Source: Oxalobacteraceae bacterium
Lineage (GTDB): Bacteria; Pseudomonadota; Gammaproteobacteria; Burkholderiales; Burkholderiaceae_D
Assembly (NCBI GenBank): GCA_027485535.1
Contig: JAIXQV010000271.1
Span: 1-15,553, forward strand
Reading direction: 5' to 3'
Length of the DNA stretch: 15,553 nt
Shown: positions 7,756 through 15,133 of the stretch, piece after piece
Layout of the letters: each line of letters opens with the position of its first letter
Numbering within the stretch: the first letter of the stretch is position 1
Notes under the pieces: model-generated
What the model was told of the DNA's origin: nothing
Database searches by the model: none
Seen by the model: only the letters and a program-made list of their open reading frames with translations
Program-made: the position numbers and the translations under genes

Positions 7756-8289
7756 ATGGCACTGTTATCCATCCTTCGATATCCCGATCCGCGCTTGCAC
7801 ACGATCGCCAAACCGGTTAGCTCATTCGACGAGCGACTGGAGAAACTTGTCGCCGATATGGCAGACACCATGTACACCGCGCCCGGTATCGGGCTGGCAG
7901 CAACGCAGGTCGATGTGCATGAGCAAGTGATCGTGATTGATGTTTCCGACACACGCGATCAATTGCTGGTGTTGGTGAATCCGGAAATCGTCTGGGCCAG
8001 CGATGAGCGTCAGGTCTATGACGAGGGCTGTCTCTCAGTGCCGGGTATTTTTGATGGTGTTGAGCGCCCTCTGCGTGTGCGGGTCAAGGCGCATGATGCC
8101 AGCGGCAAGTTGCAAGAGTTCGATGCTGACGGTTTGCTGGCGGTGTGCGTACAGCACGAGATGGACCACCTGAAAGGCAAGGTCTTCGTTGAGTACCTGT
8201 CGCCGCTCAAGCGTAATCGCATCAAGACCAAGTTGCTGAAAGAAGAGCGCGAGCTGAAGAAAGAGCGTCAAGCAGAAGCGGTACGCTAA
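7756..8289 (+). CDS. def: Peptide deformylase
   Basis: This 177-residue metalloenzyme removes the formyl group from the N-terminal methionine of new proteins at the ribosome. All three family motifs are intact: GIGLAATQ (44-51), EGCLS (90-94, metal ligand Cys92) and HEMDH (134-138, ligands His134 and His138, catalytic Glu135). The C-terminal helix is long, basic and acidic (KTKLLKEERELKKERQ), slightly longer than the 169-residue E. coli form. The ATG at 7756 gives the usual N-terminus MALLSILRYPDPRL; a TTG five codons upstream is less likely. No strong ribosome site is seen. The fmt start follows the def stop by two bases, the conserved def-fmt operon. Confidence 0.97.
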   Translation: MALLSILRYPDPRLHTIAKPVSSFDERLEKLVADMADTMYTAPGIGLAATQVDVHEQVIVIDVSDTRDQLLVLVNPEIVWASDERQVYDEGCLSVPGIFDGVERPLRVRVKAHDASGKLQEFDADGLLAVCVQHEMDHLKGKVFVEYLSPLKRNRIKTKLLKEERELKKERQAEAVR

Positions 8290-8291
8290 TC

Positions 8292-9248
8292 ATGCGTGTC
8301 ATTTTTGCTGGCACGCCAGAATTCGCCGCAGTTGCACTGGCGGCGCTGCACGATGCTGGTATAGACATCCCCTTGGTGCTGACCCAGCCCGATCGTCCTG
8401 CCGGACGCGGCATGCAGCTGCACGCATCGCCGGTGAAGCAATTCGCGCTGCAGCACCACATCCCGGTGGCACAACCCACGTCATTACGCTTGGACGGCAA
8501 GTTTTCCGATCAGGCCGAGCAGACCCACGCGCTGTTGGCTTCAACGCCGCATGATGTAATGGTGGTTGCCGCCTATGGCTTGATACTTCCGCCATCGGTG
8601 CTCGCCATACCACCGCAAGGTTGTATCAATATCCACGCTTCGCTGTTACCGCGCTGGCGTGGCGCTGCGCCAATTCACCGTGCGATTGAGTCGGGTGATG
8701 CCGAGACGGGCATCACCATCATGCAGATGGACGCCGGGTTGGACACCGGTGACATGCTGCTGATGGCGCGCGAGCCGATTTTGCCGCAGGACACCACAGG
8801 CGAATTACACGACCGACTGGCCGCGCTGGGCGGACGCATGATCGTCGATGCTTTGCAGCGCTTATCCGAGGGTCGCTTGACTGCAACACCGCAACCGGAC
8901 GAGGGCGTGACCTACGCCGCAAAAATCTCAAAAAATGAGGCCGCGCTTGATCTGCGCCTTCCGGCCAGCACCCTACTGCGACAAATTAACGCATTCAACC
9001 CGGCGCCAGGTGCGTCGGTGCAATTAGGCGATAGCGTGTTGAAGATTTGGCGCGCAGAGCGGGTTGCAGCTAGCGCCGAGCCGGGTCTTGTTTTGGCAGT
9101 TGACGCGCGCGGCGTGACCATCGCTTGCGGCGAAGATGCTTTATTGCTGACAGAATTACAGAAGCCCGGCGGTAAACGTCTTTCTGCTGCCAATTTTCTG
9201 CAGGGGTTCCCGATCGAAGCAGGGCAACGGCTGCAGCGAACGAGCTGA
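8292..9248 (+). CDS. fmt: Methionyl-tRNA formyltransferase
   Basis: This 318-residue enzyme transfers a formyl group from 10-formyltetrahydrofolate to initiator methionyl-tRNA in the cytosol. The N-terminal formyltransferase domain (1-190) begins MRVIFAGTPEFA and carries the catalytic Asn113 and His115 in INIHASLLPRWRG and Asp151 in MDAGLDTGD, equivalent to Asn106, His108 and Asp144 in E. coli. The C-terminal domain (about 205-315) binds tRNA and begins near YAAKISKNEA. Length is normal for the family. It is translated right after def with only two bases between. In many proteobacteria an rRNA methyltransferase gene follows; here the plus-strand neighbour is metH, set off by its own leader and terminator. 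Confidence 0.97.
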   Translation: MRVIFAGTPEFAAVALAALHDAGIDIPLVLTQPDRPAGRGMQLHASPVKQFALQHHIPVAQPTSLRLDGKFSDQAEQTHALLASTPHDVMVVAAYGLILPPSVLAIPPQGCINIHASLLPRWRGAAPIHRAIESGDAETGITIMQMDAGLDTGDMLLMAREPILPQDTTGELHDRLAALGGRMIVDALQRLSEGRLTATPQPDEGVTYAAKISKNEAALDLRLPASTLLRQINAFNPAPGASVQLGDSVLKIWRAERVAASAEPGLVLAVDARGVTIACGEDALLLTELQKPGGKRLSAANFLQGFPIEAGQRLQRTS

Positions 9249-9255
9249 TTTACCG

Positions 9256-9261
9256 TATAAT
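9256..9261 (+). promoter_or_regulatory. metH: TATAAT -10 box of the metH leader
   Basis: A perfect TATAAT lies seven bases after the fmt stop codon. No good -35 box is found at 16-18 bases upstream (the region is still fmt coding sequence), so the promoter may need an activator or be weak. Transcription would start near 9267, directly at the first stem of the riboswitch-like structure, which supports the call. Confidence 0.6.
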
Positions 9262-9267
9262 CTGCGA

Positions 9268-9341
9268 CGCGCCGATTTGACTCTGTCAATACCAGCTTGC
9301 GGGCGCGGGGGAGGCTTCCCCAAGAAATACTGCTAAAGCGG
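9268..9341 (+). ncRNA. Candidate SAM-II-like riboswitch aptamer of metH
   Basis: Stem P1 pairs CGCGCC (9268-9273) with GGCGCG (9302-9307). As in SAM-II (SAM_alpha) RNAs, GATTT follows the 5' arm directly (9274-9278), ACC and TTGC precede the 3' arm (9291-9293, 9297-9300), and AAAT-N3-GCTAAA (9325-9337) is followed after two bases by GG (9340-9341), able to pair with CC 9292-9293 as the pseudoknot. The GC at 9299-9300 can pair with GC at 9332-9333. Thus the U-rich J region and the UAAA that contact S-adenosylmethionine in the known fold are all present. Two insertions distinguish it: a hairpin in the first loop (GAC/GTC or longer, 9277-9289) and GGGGA-GGCT-TCCCC (9308-9321) between P1 and AAAT. 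It sits between a -10 box and a terminator before metH. The call rests on comparison by eye. Confidence 0.62.
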
Positions 9342-9349
9342 AACGCACA

Positions 9350-9380
9350 CCCGGCTTCGCTAATGCAGGCCGGGTTTTTT
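9350..9380 (+). terminator. Intrinsic terminator in the metH leader
   Basis: CCCGGC (9350-9355) pairs with GCCGGG (9369-9374) around a 13-base loop and is followed by six T and then ATTTT. This is a clean rho-independent terminator. It lies 31 bases before the metH ATG and eight bases after the candidate aptamer, so metH can be expressed only by read-through. That placement fits ligand-controlled attenuation. It could also serve as the fmt terminator. Confidence 0.85.
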
Positions 9381-9384
9381 ATTT

Positions 9385-9398
9385 TGCGCTAAAGCGCA
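9385..9398 (+). repeat. Hairpin with a second GCTAAAGCG copy before metH
   Basis: TGCGCT pairs with AGCGCA around AA. The nine bases GCTAAAGCG (9388-9396) repeat exactly those at 9332-9340 in the candidate aptamer. The hairpin ends 13 bases before the metH ATG, where a ribosome site would be expected but is not obvious. Confidence 0.45.
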
Positions 9399-9411
9399 GC
9401 AACCAGACACG

Positions 9412-12400
9412 ATGAAACGCGACGCTATTTCCCCGGTAGAGACACAGCTGCGAGAGCTGATGTCACGCCGTATCTTGGTTCTCGATGGTGCGATGGGCAC
9501 CATGATTCAGCGCTACAAGCTCAGCGAAGAAGACTATCGCGGTCAGCGTTTCGCCGATTTTTCTGTGCCCGGCAAAGATGTTTTTGTCAAAGGCAACAAT
9601 GAGCTGCTGACACTGACGCAGCCGCATATTATTCAAGAGATTCACGAGCAATATCTGGCGGCGGGTGCAGACCTGATTGAGACCAATACCTTTGGTGCTA
9701 CCTCGATCGCGCAAGACGACTACCACATGGCGCATCTGGTGCGCGAGATGAATCTCGAAGCGGCACGCATAGCGCGTGCGGCTTGCGATAAATATTCCAC
9801 CGCTGACAAGCCACGCTTTGTCGCTGGCGCGCTTGGCCCGACGCCAAAGACGGCTTCTATTTCGCCCGACGTCAATGATCCGGGTGCGCGCAATGTCAGC
9901 TTCGATCAGTTGGTTGCCGCTTACCACGAACAAGTGACTGCACTGGTCGAGGGCGGGTCGGATGTGCTGCTGGTCGAAACCGTCTTTGATACGCTGAACT
10001 GCAAAGCGGCATTGTTCGCCATCGATCTGTATTTTGAGCAGACCGGTACGCGCCTGCCGATCATGATCTCGGGTACGGTGACTGATGCCTCCGGCCGCAT
10101 TTTGTCCGGTCAGACCGTCACTGCTTTCTGGAACTCGGTACGCCACGCCAAGCCGCTCACCATCGGCCTGAATTGCGCGCTTGGTGCAACGTTAATGCGT
10201 CCGTATGCCGAAGAGTTATCCAAAGTCGCCGAGACCTTTGTTTGTATCTACCCGAATGCCGGTTTGCCAAACCCGATGTCGGACACCGGGTTTGATGAAA
10301 CACCTGATATCACCGCCTCTCTGCTGAAAGAGTTCGCGGATAGCGGTTTTGTGAATATCGCCGGCGGCTGCTGTGGCACCACGCCTGATCACATTCGAGA
10401 AATCGCTAACACCGTCGCCAGCATCGCGCCGCGTAGGGTCCCAACGCACATTCACCAGCTGAGATTGTCTGGCTTGGAGTCGTTCCTGATCGACGACGAC
10501 TCTTTGTTTGTGAATGTGGGTGAGCGCACCAATGTCACCGGCTCAAAAGCCTTCGCGCGCATGATCCTCAATGAGCAATATGAAGAGGCACTCGCGGTTG
10601 CGCGGCAACAGGTAGAGAACGGCGCGCAGGTCATCGACATCAATATGGACGAGGCGATGCTGGACTCGGTCGCCGCAATGGCGCGCTTCCTGAACCTGAT
10701 CGCGTCCGAGCCGGATATTGCGCGTGTGCCGATCATGATCGACTCCTCCAAATGGAGCGTGATCGAGGCCGGTCTGAAGTGCGTCCAAGGTAAAGCGATC
10801 GTCAACTCAATCTCGCTGAAAGAGGGCGAAGAAGAGTTTCTGAGACAAGCCACGCTGTGCCGGCGTTATGGAGCAGCGGTGATCGTGATGGCCTTTGATG
10901 AAACCGGTCAGGCCGACACCTTCCAGCGCAAGATAGAAATCTGCGAGCGCGCGTATCGCTTTTTGGTCGAGCGCGTGGGTTTTCCGCCGGAAGACATTAT
11001 TTTCGATCCGAATATTTTCGCGATCGCTACCGGCATCGATGAGCATAATAACTACGCAGTCGACTTCATCGAAGCGACGCGCTGGATACGAGAAAACCTG
11101 CCGCATGCCAAAGTATCCGGCGGCGTATCGAATGTCTCATTCTCATTCCGCGGCAATGATCCGGCGCGTGAGGCGATCCATACCGTATTCTTGTATCACG
11201 CGATCAAGGCCGGTATGAGCATGGGTATCGTCAACGCCGGCATGATGGGTGTGTATGACGATCTCGACCCCGAGTTGCGCGAGCGCGTTGAAGATGTGGT
11301 GCTGAATCGTCGCGACGATGCGACCGAGCGCATGATCGAGTTTGCCGCGACGCTGAAAGCGGGCGGCAAAAAAGAAGAACAGAACTTGGTTTGGCGTGAG
11401 GCCCCGGTTGAAAAGCGGCTGTCACACTCACTGATTCACGGTATCACGCAGTGGATTGTAGAAGACACTGAAGAAGCCCGGCAGCAGGTGGCAGCAAAAG
11501 GTGGCCGCCCGATTCATGTGATCGAAGGTCCGCTGATGGATGGCATGAACATCGTTGGCGATCTGTTCGGCCAGGGCAAAATGTTTCTGCCGCAGGTGGT
11601 CAAGTCAGCGCGTGTGATGAAGCAAGCGGTGGCGCATCTGGTGCCCTTTATCGAAGAAGAGAAAGCGGAAGAAGAACGTCGCACCGGTCAGGCCGCCAAG
11701 GCCAAAGGCAAAATCGTCATCGCAACCGTCAAGGGCGATGTGCACGACATCGGAAAGAATATCGTCACCGTCGTCCTGCAGTGTAATAACTTCGAGGTGG
11801 TGAACATGGGGGTGATGGTGCCCTGCACCGAGATCCTCGCCAAGGCAAGAGAAGAAAACGCCGACATCATCGGCTTGTCGGGGTTGATCACGCCGTCGTT
11901 GGAAGAGATGGCGCATGTCGCTAAAGAGATGCAGCGAGATCCGTGGTTCCGCGAGCGCAAGATACCTTTACTGATTGGTGGCGCTACCACCAGTCGTGCG
12001 CATACCGCAGTAAAAATCGCGCCCAACTATGAGGGTCCGGTGATTTACGTGGCGGATGCGTCGCGCTCGGTATCGGTGGCGCAGTCATTGCTGACCGACG
12101 ACACGCGCGATCGCTACCTCGACGAGATCGCGACCGACTACGAGCGAATTCGTGTTCAGCACGCCGGTAAGAAAGCATTGCCGATGCTCTCGCTCCAGAA
12201 GGCGCGTCAGAACAAGATGCAACTGGACTTTAGCGGCGAGGCCGCGCCAGTGAAGCCGAAGTTTATCGGGCGGCGTCATTTCCGTAATACCGATCTTGGC
12301 TTGCTCGCGCAGTACATCGATTGGGCGCCTTTTTTCCAGACCTGGGATTTGGCTGGCAGCTTCCCTGCCATCTTGACCGACCCCATCGTCGGTGAATCGG

Positions 12401-13167
12401 CGAGTCATGTGTACAGCGAGGGACAGGCGATGCTGAGAAAGATCGTCGAGGGCCGCTGGCTGACCGCGAATGGCGTGATAGCGCTGTTACCTGCCAACCG
12501 CGTGGGTGACGATGATATCGAGGTCTACACCCACGAGACCAAGAGCGAGGTTGCGTTTACTTATTACGGCTTGCGTCAGCAAAATGAAAAGCCCGTGATT
12601 GAAGGTGTGGCGCGTCCGAATCAATGTCTCGCTGATTTTATTGCGCCAAAAGATTCAGGCGTTACCGATTACATCGGCATGTTTGCAGTCACCGCCGGTC
12701 TTGGTATTGAAAAACACGAGAAGCGTTTTGAAGATGCCGGCGATGATTACTCATCGATCATGCTGAAGGCTTTGGCAGACCGCCTGGCGGAAGCGTTTGC
12801 TGAGTACTTGCACGAGCGTGTGCGCAAAGATTTATGGGGCTATGCCGCCGATGAGAAACTCAGCAATGAGCAACTGATCAGTGAGAAGTATCGCGGTATT
12901 CGACCCGCGCCCGGCTACCCGGCTTGCCCGGAGCACACCATCAAGGCAGATATGTTTCGTATCCTTGAAGCGGAAGACATTGGTATGAGTTTGACCGAGT
13001 CGTATGCCATGTTCCCCGGCGCAGCCGTCGCCGGGTTTTACTTCGCGCATCCGGCGTCGAAGTATTTCACGGTTGGCAAAATCGGTGAAGATCAGGTGAC
13101 TGATATGGCCGCTCGTCGCAATGTGCCGATGGATTTGTTACAGCGCTGGCTTGCGCCCAATCTCTGA
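9412..13167 (+). CDS. metH: Cobalamin-dependent methionine synthase
   Basis: This 1251-residue enzyme moves a methyl group from 5-methyltetrahydrofolate through cobalamin to homocysteine, making methionine. All four modules are present. The homocysteine domain (about 1-345) holds zinc ligands Cys255, Cys320 and Cys321 (GLNCALGA, GGCCGTTP). The folate domain (about 365-640) begins near FVNVGERTNVTGS. The cobalamin domain has GDVHDIGKN with the cobalt ligand His778. The C-terminal activation domain (about 930-1251) has RPAPGYPACPEHT (from Arg1164), which binds S-adenosylmethionine for reductive reactivation. Length matches the 1227-residue E. coli protein. The start ATG lies 31 bases beyond a terminator and has no strong ribosome site. 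The leader suggests control by S-adenosylmethionine. The organism would need cobalamin, made or imported. The stop is two bases from the convergent amidotransferase gene. Confidence 0.98.
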   Translation: MKRDAISPVETQLRELMSRRILVLDGAMGTMIQRYKLSEEDYRGQRFADFSVPGKDVFVKGNNELLTLTQPHIIQEIHEQYLAAGADLIETNTFGATSIAQDDYHMAHLVREMNLEAARIARAACDKYSTADKPRFVAGALGPTPKTASISPDVNDPGARNVSFDQLVAAYHEQVTALVEGGSDVLLVETVFDTLNCKAALFAIDLYFEQTGTRLPIMISGTVTDASGRILSGQTVTAFWNSVRHAKPLTIGLNCALGATLMRPYAEELSKVAETFVCIYPNAGLPNPMSDTGFDETPDITASLLKEFADSGFVNIAGGCCGTTPDHIREIANTVASIAPRRVPTHIHQLRLSGLESFLIDDDSLFVNVGERTNVTGSKAFARMILNEQYEEALAVARQQVENGAQVIDINMDEAMLDSVAAMARFLNLIASEPDIARVPIMIDSSKWSVIEAGLKCVQGKAIVNSISLKEGEEEFLRQATLCRRYGAAVIVMAFDETGQADTFQRKIEICERAYRFLVERVGFPPEDIIFDPNIFAIATGIDEHNNYAVDFIEATRWIRENLPHAKVSGGVSNVSFSFRGNDPAREAIHTVFLYHAIKAGMSMGIVNAGMMGVYDDLDPELRERVEDVVLNRRDDATERMIEFAATLKAGGKKEEQNLVWREAPVEKRLSHSLIHGITQWIVEDTEEARQQVAAKGGRPIHVIEGPLMDGMNIVGDLFGQGKMFLPQVVKSARVMKQAVAHLVPFIEEEKAEEERRTGQAAKAKGKIVIATVKGDVHDIGKNIVTVVLQCNNFEVVNMGVMVPCTEILAKAREENADIIGLSGLITPSLEEMAHVAKEMQRDPWFRERKIPLLIGGATTSRAHTAVKIAPNYEGPVIYVADASRSVSVAQSLLTDDTRDRYLDEIATDYERIRVQHAGKKALPMLSLQKARQNKMQLDFSGEAAPVKPKFIGRRHFRNTDLGLLAQYIDWAPFFQTWDLAGSFPAILTDPIVGESASHVYSEGQAMLRKIVEGRWLTANGVIALLPANRVGDDDIEVYTHETKSEVAFTYYGLRQQNEKPVIEGVARPNQCLADFIAPKDSGVTDYIGMFAVTAGLGIEKHEKRFEDAGDDYSSIMLKALADRLAEAFAEYLHERVRKDLWGYAADEKLSNEQLISEKYRGIRPAPGYPACPEHTIKADMFRILEAEDIGMSLTESYAMFPGAAVAGFYFAHPASKYFTVGKIGEDQVTDMAARRNVPMDLLQRWLAPNL

Positions 13168-13169
13168 TT

Positions 13170-13934
13170 TCACAGCGGCGCGCCGTCGATAAATAGCTTC
13201 ATCTCACCACTTTTAAATGAATGCCAAGTCTCGTTGGTAGTGAGTGGTTCGGTGACGATCACGGCGACGCGATCCTTTGGTGTGGTGACTTCCGAAAAAT
13301 CGACTGAGAGATCTTCGTCAGATAGTTTGGCTTGCGTGAACGGATGCTGCCGAACGATATAGTGCAGCCGCGTTGAGCAATGCGCGAATAGCGCTGTGCC
13401 ATCGGACAGCATCATGTTGAAAACACCAAAACTGGCGATTTCGCGCGTGAGTTGATCGATTTCTTGCCGCAGCGTGTCCAGCGGTGGAGGTGTGTCACCG
13501 AAGCGGCGTCGCAACTGCTGCATTAGATAACAAAATGCGCGTTCGCTGTCGGTGGTGCCCACCGGGCGAAATGCGCCATCGAGTGTTGGTGAAAATTCTT
13601 TCAGATCACCGTTATGGGCAAACACCCAGTAACGACCCCACAGCTCGCGGATGAAGGGATGGCAGTTCTCGAGCGCGACCTGACCTTGTGTCGCCTTGCG
13701 AATGTGCGATATGACGTTTTTTGATTTGATCGGGTAGCTTTTGATCAGCTCCGCCACAGGCGAGGCGACTGCTGACTCGTGATCGACGAATAGCCGAACG
13801 CCGGCGCCTTCAAAGAAGGCAATACCCCAGCCATCTTTGTGCTCGTCGGTGTGGCCGCCTCGATGCGCGAAACCGGTAAAGCTAAACACGATATCGGTCG
13901 GCACATTACAGTTCATGCCGAGAAGCTGGCACAT
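13170..13934 (-). CDS. yafJ: Class II glutamine amidotransferase, YafJ type
   Basis: This 254-residue protein closely follows the YafJ pattern of E. coli (255 residues). The initiator Met is followed by Cys2 (MCQLLGMNCNVPTDI), which after Met removal is the N-terminal nucleophile of class II glutamine amidotransferases. Other conserved blocks are HKDGWGIAFFEG (32-43), SHIRKAT (76-82), ENCHPF (89-94), FAHNGDL (105-111) and RPVGTTDSE. It can be expected to hydrolyse glutamine, but the partner or acceptor is unknown and no second catalytic domain is attached. I chose the ATG at 13934 because only this start places Cys at position 2; an upstream in-frame start would add 14 residues and block the nucleophile. 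It follows the TrmB-like gene by 55 bases on the same strand and ends tail-to-tail with metH. Confidence 0.92.
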   Translation of the reverse strand: MCQLLGMNCNVPTDIVFSFTGFAHRGGHTDEHKDGWGIAFFEGAGVRLFVDHESAVASPVAELIKSYPIKSKNVISHIRKATQGQVALENCHPFIRELWGRYWVFAHNGDLKEFSPTLDGAFRPVGTTDSERAFCYLMQQLRRRFGDTPPPLDTLRQEIDQLTREIASFGVFNMMLSDGTALFAHCSTRLHYIVRQHPFTQAKLSDEDLSVDFSEVTTPKDRVAVIVTEPLTTNETWHSFKSGEMKLFIDGAPL

Positions 13935-13989
13935 GGTCAATTCCGTGTTGGGTTTGGATACCAAGGACGGTATCACAAGCCAGCGCGAC

Positions 13990-14670
13990 TTAATCAGATG
14001 GCGGCAGATGAATCGCGCATCGCCATAGGGTGTGGCCCGAGGTCACGTATTTTTGCTCAAACGGCGTTAAAGCTATAGCCGGGTCGACCAGCCATTGTTC
14101 GGTAGGCACTTCAAGCCCGGTGAGTTGCGTGAGCGCCAAGGCCATTTCATCGATATAAATTTTCCAGTTGCTGCGGCATTCAAGATGGCCGCCCAGACGT
14201 AAGAGCGTTGGAAAGATCGGATGGCCATGCCATCGGCGCTGCAGCTGTGCTTTTTTCGGCCATGGGTTGGGGTAGAGCAGGTAATGCCGCAAGGGTTGGA
14301 TGCGAGCGAGCGCCATGCGCTGCCAAAAATCCACCAGATCAGCGCGCACGGTGATGAAGTTGGACGGCTCCGACCCTTGCCAACGTGTCTGGCGCTGCAA
14401 TCGATGCGCCGACTGATCGACGCCGATGACGAAGGCATCCGGGAATTGATGCGCCAGCTTGCGTGTGGATAAGCCGACGCCACAGCCGGCATCGATGATC
14501 AGCGAGCCACCGTGCGATTGCCAAGTGGTGATGGCTTGTTCGAAGGGTTCAAGGCCAGAAGGCGCCAAAGGTCGGAGAAACTCGCAACGCGCGTGTCGAT
14601 CGACATGCTCGGCTAATCGAGGGTGCAGTCCGGTCTGATTACTGGTGACAGCGCGCGAAGGAGTCTGCAT
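13990..14670 (-). CDS. TrmB-family SAM-dependent methyltransferase
   Basis: This 226-residue protein belongs to the tRNA (guanine-N7) methyltransferase family. The SAM site is IIDAGCGVGLS (58-68) with GVDQS (83-87) at the end of the second strand. The family core YPNPWPKK (133-140), RRWHGHPIFP (145-154), RSNWKIYIDE (166-175) and TPFEQKY (202-208) follow. In standard TrmB the core reads FPDPWPKK with a catalytic Asp; here the Asp is Asn135, and the final TxFExxG motif ends in Tyr. It is therefore either a divergent TrmB or a paralogue with another RNA target. The start is the ATG at 14670; a TTG three codons upstream is less likely. A strong hairpin ends 11 bases before this ATG. It probably forms a transcript with the amidotransferase. 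Confidence 0.82.
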   Translation of the reverse strand: MQTPSRAVTSNQTGLHPRLAEHVDRHARCEFLRPLAPSGLEPFEQAITTWQSHGGSLIIDAGCGVGLSTRKLAHQFPDAFVIGVDQSAHRLQRQTRWQGSEPSNFITVRADLVDFWQRMALARIQPLRHYLLYPNPWPKKAQLQRRWHGHPIFPTLLRLGGHLECRSNWKIYIDEMALALTQLTGLEVPTEQWLVDPAIALTPFEQKYVTSGHTLWRCAIHLPPSD

Positions 14671-14701
14671 CAGAAACAAACATGCCCGCTTATGCGGGCA
14701 T
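14671..14701 (-). terminator. Hairpin terminator/attenuator between DUF3567 gene and methyltransferase
   Basis: ATGCCCGC (14682-14689) and GCGGGCAT (14694-14701) form a perfect 8-base stem with a 4-base loop. On the minus strand it is followed by GTTTGTTTCTG, a broken T-tract, right before the methyltransferase ATG at 14670. It probably ends part of the DUF3567 transcript and limits flow into the methyltransferase gene. On the plus strand no T-run follows. Confidence 0.55.
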
Positions 14702-14748
14702 GGATGGCTAGAAAAACAAGGGGTAGAAAAAGATCAGGCAACGCTAGC

Positions 14749-15006
14749 TTACTGAACAATCACCGGCTGCGCCATCAGTGGGCTATAGCTGTCGAGGAAT
14801 TCATCGATCTCTTCTTCGGTCGGTTGCCGAGCGCTTAGCTCTCGCACATGCTGCCGGAAGGTTTCGGCCAGTTCACCAGCAAGGAAAATCTCGCGCCGCG
14901 CCGGCTTGTCGAGGATTTCGTATCCGCCGAAGCGCATAGCCTCTAGGCCCGCCTCAGCTCGAAATTCAACCACCGAGTAGTGCTCGCTGTTGTAGATCAG
15001 ATTCAT
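14749..15006 (-). CDS. DUF3567 family small protein
   Basis: This 85-residue acidic protein matches the DUF3567 family of betaproteobacteria, with the typical start MNLIYNSEHYSVVEF, the central GGYEILDKPARREIFLAGELAE and the C-terminal EEIDEFLDSYSPLMAQPV. No membrane segment, signal or enzyme motif is visible; it should be a small cytosolic protein of unknown function. The ATG has the best ribosome site of the window, GAGGAG eight bases upstream (15015-15020), which suggests strong translation. A perfect palindrome lies about 32 bases upstream of the ATG. A hairpin follows the stop, so it may be transcribed mainly alone. Confidence 0.88.
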   Translation of the reverse strand: MNLIYNSEHYSVVEFRAEAGLEAMRFGGYEILDKPARREIFLAGELAETFRQHVRELSARQPTEEEIDEFLDSYSPLMAQPVIVQ

Positions 15007-15038
15007 GCGGTTTACTCCTCAGGTTGGTGAGACATCTT

Positions 15039-15057
15039 CATCCTAGTGCCTAGGATG
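15039..15057. promoter_or_regulatory. Perfect palindrome upstream of the DUF3567 gene
   Basis: CATCCTAG and CTAGGATG form an 8-base perfect inverted repeat with a TGC spacer, 33-51 bases before the DUF3567 ATG. On the minus strand a TTGAAA lies about 20 bases upstream (15081-15076), so the palindrome would overlap the -10 region of a promoter using it. No T-run follows. An operator for a dimeric regulator is the simplest reading; a leader RNA hairpin is the alternative. Confidence 0.5.
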
Positions 15058-15133
15058 GAGCTTAATCGCGAGTTTTCAATAGAAGGGTCCGATCTTTCCG
15101 ATTACGCGGGGCTTAGTGCAGCATTTGCCATCA

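Noticed and set aside
9249..9411. SAH or cobalamin riboswitch in the metH leader
   Set aside because: Both are known before metH genes, but the leader lacks the GAGG-NGCG type core of SAH riboswitches and the GCCACTG box of cobalamin riboswitches, while the SAM-II elements are in order.
9463..10146. 227-codon minus-strand frame opposite metH
   Set aside because: It lies wholly within the well-supported metH homocysteine domain and reads as an antisense shadow.
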